Shown here: piece after piece, positions 25,300 through 33,629 of the stretch | How the letters are laid out: every line of letters begins with the position of its first letter | How positions within the stretch are numbered: the first letter of the stretch is position 1 | From: an uncultured Eubacteriales bacterium | GTDB taxonomy: Bacteria > Bacillota > Clostridia > Christensenellales > UMGS416 | NCBI GenBank assembly: GCA_900542005.1 | Contig: UQLW01000015.1 | Coordinates: 5,509-69,508 of the forward strand | Length of the DNA: 64,000 nt | Direction: 5' to 3' | Notes under the pieces: generated by a model | Told to the model about the DNA's origin: nothing | Databases searched by the model: none | The model's input: only the letters and a program-made list of their open reading frames with translations | Position numbers and translations under genes: made by a program

Positions 25300-25328
25300 T
25301 TGAAAAAAGCTGCTCATGGTGATACAAT
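25300..25328 (+). promoter_or_regulatory. Promoter of the Crp/Fnr-type regulator in the divergent intergenic region
   Basis: TTGAAA (25300-25305), 17 bp, TACAAT (25323-25328). A TATAAT-like box on the opposite strand overlaps it, so both promoters share this 91-bp gap and could be controlled together. Confidence 0.65.
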
Positions 25329-25365
25329 TATAGGGACGAAATGAAATAGTTTGCGAGGTGATAAA

Positions 25366-26037
25366 TTGCTGACACCACGCTATTTTTTCGCAGATGACTT
25401 CCGGCAGTTTTATGAATACTTCCTTTCCCAGCCCCATACCGAAAGAACATTTCATAAAGGGGACTATCTGTGGAAGCCCGGACAGCCTTATGAAAAAATC
25501 CATTATATCATTTCCGGGGCGGCCATTCATTTTGCAGACCATGAAAATGGCCGCAGGAAAATTATCAGCTTTCACGGAGCTCATACGGTGTTCCCCGGTT
25601 ATCGCCAGCATGACTATAAAATCGAGCTATCATTGATTACAGCCGCCTTATCCGATATGAAAGTTCTGGAGTTTACGAAAGACCAATTTCAAAAAATGTT
25701 TGAAACGAATACTGCATTGAGCGAACAGGTTGTAAACTGGTACTCCATGTATATCAACCGTTTTCTTTTTGAAATCGTCCATCAAGAGTACAATCCGTCT
25801 TTCGTCAAAATCTGCAATCTTCTGTATCTGCTCACCATCAATCAGCCTGCCTGTTTCGGCCTTGTCATTGATATGACGCAGCAAGAGCTTGCAGAAATTC
25901 TCGGACTTAGCCGGATTCAACTCACCAGAGGACTATCCGACCTGCGCAAACAGAATATTATTTCAACTACTCGCGGAAAAGTGCATGTAATCAATCTGCC
26001 TGCCCTGGCAAGCCTTTGCTCATCAGAAACACTTTGA
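25366..26037 (+). CDS. Divergent Crp/Fnr family transcriptional regulator
   Basis: 223 aa from TTG at 25366, with GAGGTG 5 nt upstream. It has an N-terminal cyclic-nucleotide-type beta-barrel (FHKGDYLWKPGQPYEKIHYIISG, residues ~31-53) and a C-terminal winged helix (MTQQELAEILGLSRIQLTRGLSDLRKQNII, ~170-199). No Fnr-type cysteine cluster is visible, so the signal is a small ligand or unknown. It is transcribed away from the flavodoxin-OYE-arginase operon and is the obvious candidate regulator of it. Base composition is low-GC like its cargo neighbours. Confidence 0.85.
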   Translation: MLTPRYFFADDFRQFYEYFLSQPHTERTFHKGDYLWKPGQPYEKIHYIISGAAIHFADHENGRRKIISFHGAHTVFPGYRQHDYKIELSLITAALSDMKVLEFTKDQFQKMFETNTALSEQVVNWYSMYINRFLFEIVHQEYNPSFVKICNLLYLLTINQPACFGLVIDMTQQELAEILGLSRIQLTRGLSDLRKQNIISTTRGKVHVINLPALASLCSSETL

Positions 26038-26063
26038 GCTGCTCTCATGGGAAATTATACGGT

Positions 26064-26111
26064 TTCAGCCCGCATATCATCTGCTTCAAATGATATGCAG
26101 GCTGAATTTTT
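26064..26111 (+). terminator. Terminator after the Crp/Fnr gene
   Basis: TTCAGCC-C-GCATATCAT (26064-26080) pairs with ATGATATGC-A-GGCTGAA (26090-26106), then TTTTT. Confidence 0.85.
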
Positions 26112-26120
26112 CATCTTGTA

Positions 26121-26266
26121 AGCCTGAACGCGGTCAATGAAGCGCGGAAGAACACCGTGGGCCTTGTCTCACGGCGGTGATGCGCGCTCAGACCTTGGAA
26201 GGCAGGGCAACGCGCAACACCGGGCTGGATATGCCCAAGGACCAGAAGCCGGACAAGGAAGCATAA
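26121..26266 (+). pseudogene. 3' remnants of two coupled conjugative-element genes
   Basis: Just after the Crp/Fnr terminator an open frame without start ends LNAVNEARKNTVGLVSRR with stop TGA at 26178-26180. The TGA overlaps an ATG (TGATG) opening a 28-codon frame ending LDMPKDQKPDKEA at 26266. Stop/start coupling and the strong terminator that follows look like the end of a larger operon cut off on its 5' side. GC is back up compared with the cargo. Identity as conjugative-element genes is inference. Confidence 0.45.
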
Positions 26267-26282
26267 ATATACCATCGCCCCT

Positions 26283-26322
26283 AAAAGGCCCCGGAATAGC
26301 TGCGGCATTCCGGGGCCTTTTT
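26283..26322 (+). terminator. Terminator at the right edge of the island
   Basis: AAAAGGCCCCGGAAT (26283-26297) pairs perfectly with ATTCCGGGGCCTTTT (26307-26321), followed by a further T. Confidence 0.92.
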
Positions 26323-26545
26323 CTATCGGATTACTGGGTTTGTAAAAATGAATTTTGATAAAAGCCAAAGGCGGCAATTGACCATTCAGTTAAAATGACG
26401 ATACCGCAAAAGAGGGGTATTTCATCAAAAAAATTGCAGAATATGTGAATAAATAACAAAATAACAAACCAAATAGGGCAGCGGAGCTTTGGGGTTTTAC
26501 ATGATTTGCATAATTTATAACGGTTGCAAATTGGTTGCTTTTTAG

Positions 26546-26589
26546 TTGCTCAGCGGGGATGATTGGATTATAATTATGCAGTGTATAAT
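26546..26589 (+). promoter_or_regulatory. Probable promoter region of the pyrophosphatase gene
   Basis: Two overlapping possibilities: TTGCTC (26546-26551) with 17 bp to TATAAT (26569-26574), or a second TATAAT at 26584-26589 with a poorly spaced TTGGAT. The preceding AT-rich stretch (26323-26545) shows no gene; it has the tandem motif GGTTGCAAATTGGTTGC at ~26522-26538. Confidence 0.55.
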
Positions 26590-26677
26590 GGGTGAGTAGG
26601 GCGCAATGCGGGCGCCGCGAAAGCCCATTATGCTGCCCGGTCAAATCACGACAAAGGTAAAGGAAGGTAATGAAGCT

Positions 26678-28786
26678 ATGAACATCCCCGTAGAATATCT
26701 GGTTGTACTGGGTTTGATCGTATTGGCTCTTGCCTACATCGCCTTCAACTTCTTCCGCATTAAGAAGATGAAGGAAGGGACGGCGGAGATGATGGAAATG
26801 GCTGCGATTATCCGTAGCGGCGCATCCATGTTCCTGAAAACGGAGTTCAAAACGATCAGCATCGTTGTGGTCGTAATTGCAGCGGCGTTTTCGCTGTTTG
26901 TCGAAGCAACCAGCGGCATCACCTTTATTCTGGGCGCCTGCATGAGCAGCATCGTGTGCATTCTGGGGATGCGCAGCGCTACATATGCCAACGTGCGTAC
27001 AGCCAACACGGCGCGCGAATCCCGATCCATCGGCGCGACGGTCAAGGTAGCGCTCTGCGGCGGCAGCATCAGCGGCCTGAGCGTGCAGGCCTTCGGTATG
27101 CTGGGCCTTATCCTTGTGCTGCTGATCTGGGGGAACCCGGTACAAGGCGAGGAGGGACATGGGCTGATCGCTAACCTCTCCTGCAATGCGGCGATTATGC
27201 GCATTTCCACCTATTCGCTGGGGTGCTCCATTGTCGCCATGTTCAACCGGGTGGCTGGCGGAAACTATACCAAGGCGGCGGATATTTCATCCGATATCCT
27301 GGCCAAGCTGCGCCACGACCTGCCGGAGGACGACAGCCGGGTGCCGAACGTTATCGCAGACTTTATCGGCGATAATGTAAACGATATTGCCGGCAACTGC
27401 TCAGATCTGCTGGAAAGCTTTGTGGCGACCCTCTCGGCCTCTATGATGATCGCCTCCTTTGTGCTCAAGGACAGCGCGGTTTTTGCCAACAGCCTGATTT
27501 TCCCCATTGCGCTGGCTGGGCTTGGCCTGCTGGGCTGCCTGGTGGGCCTGGGCTTTGCCGCTATCCGGAAGATGGGCGATAACCCCTCCAGGGAGCTGAA
27601 CCTGGCGACATGGATTTCAGCCGGCGTGACGCTGGCGCTGAGCCTTATCCTGTCCTATCAGATGTTCGGCGGGCAGGCTGAGCTGCCGGCCGACTTCAAG
27701 CTGGGCTGGATTTCGCCCTGGATTTCCACGCTGCTGGGCATTGTCAGCGGCGTGGCCATCGGCGCGATTACCGAATACTACACGAGCACCGATCATAAGC
27801 CGACCCGCCAATTGGCTGAAATGGCCACGGAAGGCGAAGCCTTTGTCATTACAAAGGGCGATGCCGTGGGCTCCCGCTCCTGCCTGCTGCCCATCCTGCT
27901 CATTGGCGTGTGCCTGTTCGTTTCCGGGTGGCTGTGCGGCACCTATGGCATTGCTATTTCCGCGTTGGGCATGCTGTCCTTCGTGGGCGCTACCGTGTCT
28001 ATCGACGCCTTCGGGCCCATTGCAGATAATGCCGGCGGCCTGGCCGAATCCTGCCATCTGGACGCGGACATCCGCGTCATCACCGACAAGCTGGACGCCG
28101 TGGGCAACACGACTGCGGCGGTGGGCAAGGGCTTTGCCATTGGCTCCGCAGCCTTTGCGACGGTTTCCCTGATCGTTTCCTATGTGCAGAATTTCCCCGT
28201 GGGACAGCAAGTGCTGGATTTTGCCTCCTATGTCGTGGTGGCCGGCGGCATTATCGGCGGCGCGCTGGTGGAATACTTCTCCGCCATGCTTACGGATAAT
28301 ACCATTGACGCCGCTAAAATCATGGCCGATGAAGGGGATAAGCTGCTATCCATCCCCGGTGTGCTGGAGGGTAAGGTCAAGCCTGACTATAACAGGATGA
28401 TCCAGACCGCGACCCAGGAGGCCCTGCGTAAGATGGTGGTTCCCTCCGTGCTGGCCCTTCTGGTCCCGGTGGCCGGCGGCTTCCTTTTCGGCGTCGAGTT
28501 TGTAGGGGGCATCCTGATCGGCGCAACCATCGTGGCGATCCCCCGGGCCATTTTCATGGGCAATTCCGGCGGCGCCTTTGACAACGCCAAGAAGTACATC
28601 GAAGGCGGAAACCTGGCGGGCCATGGCAAGAAGAGCCCCGCCCATAAAGCCGCCGTGACCGGCGATACGGTGGGCGATACCCGGAAGGATGTGGTTGGCG
28701 TGGCCTTGGATATCTTTATCAAGACCATGTCCACCGTCGCCAATACGCTTGTATCCGTATTCTCCCGGTTCACCCTGTTCAAGTAA
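26678..28786 (+). CDS. hppA: Membrane-bound ion-pumping pyrophosphatase, divergent type
   Basis: 702 aa from ATG at 26678, with AAAGGAAGG upstream; about 16 hydrophobic segments. It hydrolyses PPi to pump H+ (or Na+). The substrate-site segment reads KAADISSDILAK, where the common family has KAADVGADLVGK; the aspartates and final lysine are kept. It continues PEDDSRVPNVIADFIGDNVNDIAGN, where VGDNVGDVAG is usual. The GNTTAAVGKGFAIGSAA segment has Ala at the position that marks K+-dependent enzymes. These changes recall the divergent Na+-regulated H+-PPase group reported from some Clostridia, a placement by inference. Confidence 0.93.
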   Translation: MNIPVEYLVVLGLIVLALAYIAFNFFRIKKMKEGTAEMMEMAAIIRSGASMFLKTEFKTISIVVVVIAAAFSLFVEATSGITFILGACMSSIVCILGMRSATYANVRTANTARESRSIGATVKVALCGGSISGLSVQAFGMLGLILVLLIWGNPVQGEEGHGLIANLSCNAAIMRISTYSLGCSIVAMFNRVAGGNYTKAADISSDILAKLRHDLPEDDSRVPNVIADFIGDNVNDIAGNCSDLLESFVATLSASMMIASFVLKDSAVFANSLIFPIALAGLGLLGCLVGLGFAAIRKMGDNPSRELNLATWISAGVTLALSLILSYQMFGGQAELPADFKLGWISPWISTLLGIVSGVAIGAITEYYTSTDHKPTRQLAEMATEGEAFVITKGDAVGSRSCLLPILLIGVCLFVSGWLCGTYGIAISALGMLSFVGATVSIDAFGPIADNAGGLAESCHLDADIRVITDKLDAVGNTTAAVGKGFAIGSAAFATVSLIVSYVQNFPVGQQVLDFASYVVVAGGIIGGALVEYFSAMLTDNTIDAAKIMADEGDKLLSIPGVLEGKVKPDYNRMIQTATQEALRKMVVPSVLALLVPVAGGFLFGVEFVGGILIGATIVAIPRAIFMGNSGGAFDNAKKYIEGGNLAGHGKKSPAHKAAVTGDTVGDTRKDVVGVALDIFIKTMSTVANTLVSVFSRFTLFK

Positions 28787-28818
28787 GCGGCGAGGCGGCG
28801 CTGATCCCGCTCTATAGG

Positions 28819-28864
28819 CAAATGGAAAGGGGCAGGGACACTTGTACCTGCCCCTTTCCATTTG
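28819..28864. terminator. Long perfect hairpin after hppA
   Basis: CAAATGGAAAGGGGCAGG (28819-28836) pairs fully with CCTGCCCCTTTCCATTTG (28847-28864). The T-run is short, but the 18-bp stem at the end of hppA and before a convergent gene supports termination. Confidence 0.75.
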
Positions 28865-28871
28865 TCGAGCC

Positions 28872-28899
28872 AAAAAAGAGAGCGGTTATCCGCTCTCTT
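28872..28899 (-). terminator. Terminator of galE
   Basis: Read on the minus strand: AAGAGAGCGG, loop ATAA, CCGCTCTCTT, then TTTT, directly after the galE stop. Confidence 0.9.
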
Positions 28900-28915
28900 G
28901 GATATGTCCTTATGG

Positions 28916-29926
28916 CTAGTAGCCCAGCACCTTTTTGCGCTCCACATCGGTCCAGCGCAGGGCGTCGGCAATTCCTTCCTCAATGCTTTTTTCCGCATGC
29001 CAGCCCAGCAGCCGCTGCGCGCGGTCGGCGTTGGCATAGGCGCCTGCCACGTCGCCGGGGCGGGGATCGGCTTCGGCTACATTGAGCTTCCGGCCGAACA
29101 CCTTCTCAAAGGCGGCCACCAGCTCCTTGACGGTGACGCCGTTGCCGGTGCCCAGGTTGATGGGCAAAAAGTCAGCCCCTTCAGCCTCCATGGCGCTGTC
29201 GAATTGCTCCACAGCCTTAACGTGGGCGCGGGCCAGATCCCAGATATGGATATAGTCGCGGATCCCCGAGCCGTCCCGGGTGGGCCAGTTTACCCCGGTT
29301 ACGGTGAATACGGGGTCTTTGCCCAGAGCGACGTTCACCATCTTGCCCAGCACATGGGAGGGATTGGGGTCATAGGGGCCCGTGCGCATCATGGGATCGG
29401 CGCCGATGGGGTTAAAATACCGCAGGGCGATCCCCTTGAGCGCGGTAGCGCGGCACATATCCTCCATCACCATCTCCATCATCACCTTGGTGCGGGCATA
29501 GGGGCTGGAAGGATCCTTGGGCGCGCTCTCGGTGACCATGAAGCTATCGGTGCTGCTGTTGCCGTAGATAGACGCGGAGGAGGAGAAAATCAGCCGGCGG
29601 CAGCCCAGCTCATCCAGCGTCTTGAACAGCTCCAGGGACTTGACCACGTTTTCATGATAGTATTTGTAAGGCTCCCGGACCGATTCGGGCACCACGATGA
29701 GCGCGGCAAAATGGATGCAGGCCGCGATATCGGGATGGTCGGAGAAAATCTGCTTGATAAGATCGGTATCAGCGATATCGCCCTGGTAGAAAATGCGGCC
29801 CTTTGTGAATTCACGGCGGCCGTTCACCAGGGAATCCAGGATAACGGGGGTATGGCCGGCCTCGATGAGCGCGGTTGAGGTGGTGGAGCCGATATAGCCG
29901 GCGCCGCCTGTGACCAATACTTTCAT
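28916..29926 (-). CDS. galE: UDP-glucose 4-epimerase
   Basis: 336 aa from the ATG at 29926, preceded by GGAGGAA; the longer open frame runs into the promoter region. It interconverts UDP-glucose and UDP-galactose with bound NAD+. The Rossmann motif is VTGGAGYIGSTTSTALIEAG (~5-24). The catalytic Ser lies in FSSSASIYG and the Tyr-x3-Lys in SPYARTKVM. LRYFNPIGADP and GSGIRDYIHIWDLARAHV are galE signatures. Single gene with its own promoter and terminator. Confidence 0.95.
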   Translation of the reverse strand: MKVLVTGGAGYIGSTTSTALIEAGHTPVILDSLVNGRREFTKGRIFYQGDIADTDLIKQIFSDHPDIAACIHFAALIVVPESVREPYKYYHENVVKSLELFKTLDELGCRRLIFSSSASIYGNSSTDSFMVTESAPKDPSSPYARTKVMMEMVMEDMCRATALKGIALRYFNPIGADPMMRTGPYDPNPSHVLGKMVNVALGKDPVFTVTGVNWPTRDGSGIRDYIHIWDLARAHVKAVEQFDSAMEAEGADFLPINLGTGNGVTVKELVAAFEKVFGRKLNVAEADPRPGDVAGAYANADRAQRLLGWHAEKSIEEGIADALRWTDVERKKVLGY

Positions 29927-29959
29927 GGCGCGTTCCTCCTGATAAATTTGGATAGCCCT

Positions 29960-29988
29960 ATTGTACTTGATTCCCCGGGAGAGCGCAA
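29960..29988 (-). promoter_or_regulatory. Promoter of galE
   Basis: Minus strand: TTGCGC, 17 bp, TACAAT; 34 bp before the galE start. Confidence 0.72.
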
Positions 29989-30012
29989 GTGAAGAAAAAC
30001 ACAAAAATACCG

Positions 30013-30041
30013 TTGACAACCGGGTGCGGCTCTGCTAGAAT
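30013..30041 (+). promoter_or_regulatory. Promoter of the T-box, acyl-CoA synthetase and cimA transcript
   Basis: TTGACA (30013-30018), 17 bp, TAGAAT (30036-30041). It is back-to-back with the galE promoter. Confidence 0.85.
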
Positions 30042-30053
30042 AAGGAAAACTTC

Positions 30054-30307
30054 GCTAAAGCTGAGGCATGGATGGAGACGGGAAGGCCATGATGCGTCCC
30101 AAGAGAGCCGGTGTTTGGTGTAAACCGGCGGCGCAGGGCCCAAGCCTATCGCTCCTGAGCCGAAGCCCTGAAAGCATGAGTAAGGGCTTCCGGGTGGTCC
30201 CGATATAGGCCAGGGGCGTGTATGCGCCCTGACGAGCGGCCGTATTACGGCAATTTGGGTGGTACCGCGAGAGATAAACCTCGTCCCAGCAGGGACGGGG
30301 TTTTTTA
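30054..30307 (+). promoter_or_regulatory. T-box riboswitch, probably isoleucine-specific
   Basis: Starts with the usual GATGGAGACGGGAAGG stem I base region, contains an AGAGAGCCGG segment, and ends with the invariant AATTTGGGTGGTACCGCG followed by a terminator hairpin (30279-30287 with 30292-30300) and a T-run. In the 3' side of stem I the sequence AAGCCTATCGCTCCTGAGC puts ATC (30148-30150) at the specifier position, an isoleucine codon. Uncharged tRNA-Ile would favour antitermination. The specifier is read by eye, but it fits citramalate synthase downstream. Confidence 0.88.
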
Positions 30308-30334
30308 TTTTATCCTTAAAGGAGGTAGACGCAC

Positions 30335-31987
30335 ATGAACCTGCTGTCGCGATTTGTGACCCGGGTGGAGTATGAAAACCAGGAGGATTTTGAGAAAAAC
30401 TATCAGATCCTTGTACCGGAGAAATTCAATTACGGATTTGATGTGGTGGACGAGATGGCGCGCCTTGCACCCGATCAGCGGGCGTTGGTATGGACGAATC
30501 CCCAGGGAGAGGAGAAAATCTATACCTTTGCCCAGATCAAGGAGGGATCGGACCGCGCGGCCAACTACCTGCGCGGGCTGGGGATCGGCAAGGGCGACAA
30601 GGTTATGCTGATCCTGAAGCGCCATTATGAATACTGGTTCATCCTGGTGGCGCTGCATAAGCTGGGTGCGGTGGCGATCCCCGCCACCCACCTGCTGACG
30701 GAGAAAGATATTTCCTACCGGGCCAATGCGGCGGGGGTGAAGATGATCGTCTGCACGGCTGAGGGCGAAGTGGCGCAGCATGTGGAAGCGGCGATGCCAA
30801 AATCCCCCACGGTGGAAAAGCTGGTGATGGTTCGCGGCGGAGCCCGCGCGGGTTGGTTCAGCTTTCACGAGGGGTGGTTGGCAGCCTCGCCGAAGCTGGA
30901 GCGCAGGCCCGAGGACGATACCACAAGCTCAGATATGATGCTGCTGTACTTTACCTCCGGCACCACCGGCATGCCCAAGATGGTGGGCCATGCCACCGCC
31001 TATGCCCTGGGGCATATCACCACCGCCAAATACTGGCACAACAACCTGGACGGCGGGCTGCACTTCACGATCTCGGATACCGGATGGGGAAAGGCCGCCT
31101 GGGGAAAAATCTATGGCCAGTGGCTGGCGGGTACTGCGGTCATGGTCTATGATTTTGACAAATTCGTGCCTGCGGAAATCCTTCATATCATGGAAAAATA
31201 TGGCGTGACCACCTTCTGCGCGCCGCCGACCATGTATCGCTTCATGATCCGTGAGGATCTGAGCAAAATCGATTTTTCCCAGCTGACCTATTGCTGCACG
31301 GCCGGCGAAGCGCTGAATCCCGAGGTGCATCATCAGTGGAAGCGGGCCACGGGCATGTCCATCCACGAGGGCTATGGCCAGACGGAGACCACGCTGACCG
31401 TATTCAGCTCCATCTATGATACGCCGGTACCGGGCTCCATGGGGCGCACCAGCCCGGCCTACGACATGGATGTGGTGGACGAGGACGGCGTGCATTGCGA
31501 GGCTGGCCAGGTGGGCGAGATCGTCGTGCGCACGGACCGGCGGCTGCCGGCGGGGATCTTCCTGGGCTACTATCAGAACGAAGAGCTGACCCGGGAGGCC
31601 TGGCACGACGGCCTTTATCATACCGGCGACACGGCCTGGCGGGATGCCGACGGCCTCTTATGGTATGTGGGGCGTACCGACGATATCATCAAAACCTCCG
31701 GCTACCGGGTGGGCCCCTTTGAGGTGGAAAGCGCCCTGATGGAGCATCCGGCGGTGCTGGAGACGGCGATCACCGGAGTACCGGACCCGATCCGGGGGCA
31801 GGTCATCAAGGCCACCATTGTGCTCAATAAGGGCTATACTCCCTCAGAGGCGCTGGCCAAGGAGCTTCAGGATCACGTCAAGCGTACCACCGCGCCCTAT
31901 AAATATCCCAGGGTGGTAGAATTTATCGATGAAATGCCCAAGACCATATCGGGTAAGATTCGCCGGGTGGAGCTGAGAAATCGCTAA
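30335..31987 (+). CDS. AMP-forming acyl-CoA synthetase (medium/branched-chain type)
   Basis: 550 aa, full length for ANL-superfamily acyl-CoA synthetases. It activates a carboxylic acid to acyl-AMP and then acyl-CoA. Motifs in order: P-loop-like LLYFTSGTTGMPKMV (~207-221), the GYGQTETT adenine motif, YHTGDTAWRD, the hinge region GRTDDIIKTSGYRVGP, and catalytic Lys in KTISGKIRR near the end. ISDTGWGKAAWGKIYGQW is typical of ACSM-like medium/branched-chain enzymes. It sits behind the Ile T-box and 10 bp before cimA, so the acid is probably a precursor in branched-chain amino acid metabolism such as 2-methylbutyrate or propionate; this is inference. Confidence 0.88.
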   Translation: MNLLSRFVTRVEYENQEDFEKNYQILVPEKFNYGFDVVDEMARLAPDQRALVWTNPQGEEKIYTFAQIKEGSDRAANYLRGLGIGKGDKVMLILKRHYEYWFILVALHKLGAVAIPATHLLTEKDISYRANAAGVKMIVCTAEGEVAQHVEAAMPKSPTVEKLVMVRGGARAGWFSFHEGWLAASPKLERRPEDDTTSSDMMLLYFTSGTTGMPKMVGHATAYALGHITTAKYWHNNLDGGLHFTISDTGWGKAAWGKIYGQWLAGTAVMVYDFDKFVPAEILHIMEKYGVTTFCAPPTMYRFMIREDLSKIDFSQLTYCCTAGEALNPEVHHQWKRATGMSIHEGYGQTETTLTVFSSIYDTPVPGSMGRTSPAYDMDVVDEDGVHCEAGQVGEIVVRTDRRLPAGIFLGYYQNEELTREAWHDGLYHTGDTAWRDADGLLWYVGRTDDIIKTSGYRVGPFEVESALMEHPAVLETAITGVPDPIRGQVIKATIVLNKGYTPSEALAKELQDHVKRTTAPYKYPRVVEFIDEMPKTISGKIRRVELRNR

Positions 31988-31997
31988 GGAGTCAAAG

Positions 31998-33572
31998 ATG
32001 GCAACCATCGAAGTGCTGGATTCCACCCTTCGGGATGGCGCGCAGGCCCCGGGGATCAGCTATTCCCTGCAGGATAAGCTGAAGATCATCGGCCTGCTGG
32101 ACCGCCTGGGCGTGGATCTGATCGAGGCGGGCAATCCGGCCTCCAATCCCAAGGATGCGGAGCTTTACCGTCGCGCTGAACGGCTCAGGCTGAAGCGCGC
32201 GCAGCTGGCGGCCTTTGGCATGACCTGCCGCGCGGGAATATCGCCCCAGGAGGATCCGGCTATGGCGGCCCTGCTGGCGGCGGATACGGCTGTGGTGGTG
32301 CTGGTGGGGAAGGCGTCAGCCGACCAGGTGCGCCGGGTGCTGCAGACGGATTTGGCGGAGAATCTCCGGATGATTGAGCAAAGCTGCCGGTATCTGGCGG
32401 AGCGGGGCCGGTCGGTGATATTTGACGCCGAGCATTTCTTTGACGCCTGGTCCGACGATCCCGGCTATGCGCAAGCGGCCCTGCGGGCGGCGCTGGCCGG
32501 TGGGGCGCGCTGCCTCTGCCTGTGCGATACCCGGGGCGGCGCGCTGCCCGATGAAATCACAGCGGCGGTCTCATCCGTCCGGCAGGGCTTCCCCGGCTGC
32601 ACCATCGGCATCCATACCCACGACGACGGCGCGCTGGCCGTGGCCAATACCCTGCAGGCCGTGCGGGCCGGGGCCAGCCACGTGCAGGGGACGCTGCTGG
32701 GCTATGGCGAGCGCTGTGGGAATGCCAACCTTGCTTCGGTGCTCTCCAATCTGATGCTGAAAATGGACTTCCAGGCCCTGCAGGGGCAGGGGCTGCAGGA
32801 GCTGACGCCCATCTGCCGGCAGGTGGCGGATTTGGCCAACAAACGCCTGCCCGATACCCAACCCTTTGTGGGGACGGCTGCCTTTTCCCATAAGGCGGGG
32901 CTGCACATTGACGGCGTACTGAAGGACCGGGAAAGCTTTGAGCATATCCCGCCTGAAGCTGTAGGCAACCGGAGGCACTTTGTGGTCAGCGAGGTGGCGG
33001 GCCGCAGCCTGATGGCCCGGCGCTTGGGCGGGGACTACACCAAGGACAGCCCGGAGGTGGCCGACATGCTGGCCCAGGTAAAGGAAAAGGAAGGGCAGGG
33101 CTACCAATATGAGAACGCCCAGGGCAGCTTTGAGCTGATGGCGGCCCGGGTGCTGGGCCGGTATCAGTCCTTCTTTACGCTAAAGCAGTTCTCCATCCTG
33201 ACCCAGCGGGGTAAGGGCGGGGAGCAGGCGACCCATGCCACCGCGATGATCAAGATAGAGGTGGACGGCCGCAGCGAGATCACCGCGGCGGAAGGGAACG
33301 GCCCGGTAGACGCCCTGAACCGCGCCCTGCAAAAGGCGCTGCGGGTCTTTTACCCGGCGATCGACAGCATCCGCCTGACGGATTATAAGGTTCGGGTGAT
33401 CGATTCCGAGGCCGGAGCGGCCGCCTCGGTCCGGGTGCTGATCGAGTTTACCGATGGCAGGGAGATCTGGAATACTGTGGGCGTATCCACCGACGTGATC
33501 GAAGCCTCCTGGCTGGCGCTGGTGGACGGCGCGGAGGTAGCGCTGATGCATCGGGGCGCGGAGGACGGCTGA
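31998..33572 (+). CDS. cimA: (R)-citramalate synthase
   Basis: 524 aa, the length of the citramalate synthase branch of the 2-isopropylmalate synthase family. It condenses pyruvate and acetyl-CoA to citramalate, opening the threonine-independent route to isoleucine. The N-terminal catalytic barrel shows LDSTLRDGAQAPGISYS (metal-binding Asp in DSTLRDG), the two metal-binding histidines in GIHTHDDGALAVAN and GERCGNANL. FSHKAGLHIDGV is present, and the C-terminal ~130 residues are the regulatory LeuA dimer domain. Its position behind an isoleucine T-box supports cimA over leuA. Confidence 0.92.
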   Translation: MATIEVLDSTLRDGAQAPGISYSLQDKLKIIGLLDRLGVDLIEAGNPASNPKDAELYRRAERLRLKRAQLAAFGMTCRAGISPQEDPAMAALLAADTAVVVLVGKASADQVRRVLQTDLAENLRMIEQSCRYLAERGRSVIFDAEHFFDAWSDDPGYAQAALRAALAGGARCLCLCDTRGGALPDEITAAVSSVRQGFPGCTIGIHTHDDGALAVANTLQAVRAGASHVQGTLLGYGERCGNANLASVLSNLMLKMDFQALQGQGLQELTPICRQVADLANKRLPDTQPFVGTAAFSHKAGLHIDGVLKDRESFEHIPPEAVGNRRHFVVSEVAGRSLMARRLGGDYTKDSPEVADMLAQVKEKEGQGYQYENAQGSFELMAARVLGRYQSFFTLKQFSILTQRGKGGEQATHATAMIKIEVDGRSEITAAEGNGPVDALNRALQKALRVFYPAIDSIRLTDYKVRVIDSEAGAAASVRVLIEFTDGREIWNTVGVSTDVIEASWLALVDGAEVALMHRGAEDG

Positions 33573-33629
33573 TGCCCATAGGCACGGTCCCCGTTGGGGC
33601 CATCAACAAACAACGCGAGGTACAGCGGT

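Larger units (their letters stand above)
22425..26330. mobile_element. Acquired low-GC island with probable conjugative-element scraps at both edges
   Basis: Between pfkB and hppA the base composition falls clearly below the ~60% GC of the flanks. The left edge has a truncated sigma-70-like gene of the type carried by Tn1549-like conjugative elements plus a large perfect hairpin. The right edge has the 3' ends of two translationally coupled genes followed by a terminator. Between them lie four intact cargo genes (arginase-like, OYE reductase, flavodoxin-like, Crp/Fnr regulator). No integrase, relaxase or clear attachment repeat was seen, so this is a decayed or recombined element and its exact ends are uncertain. 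Confidence 0.6.
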
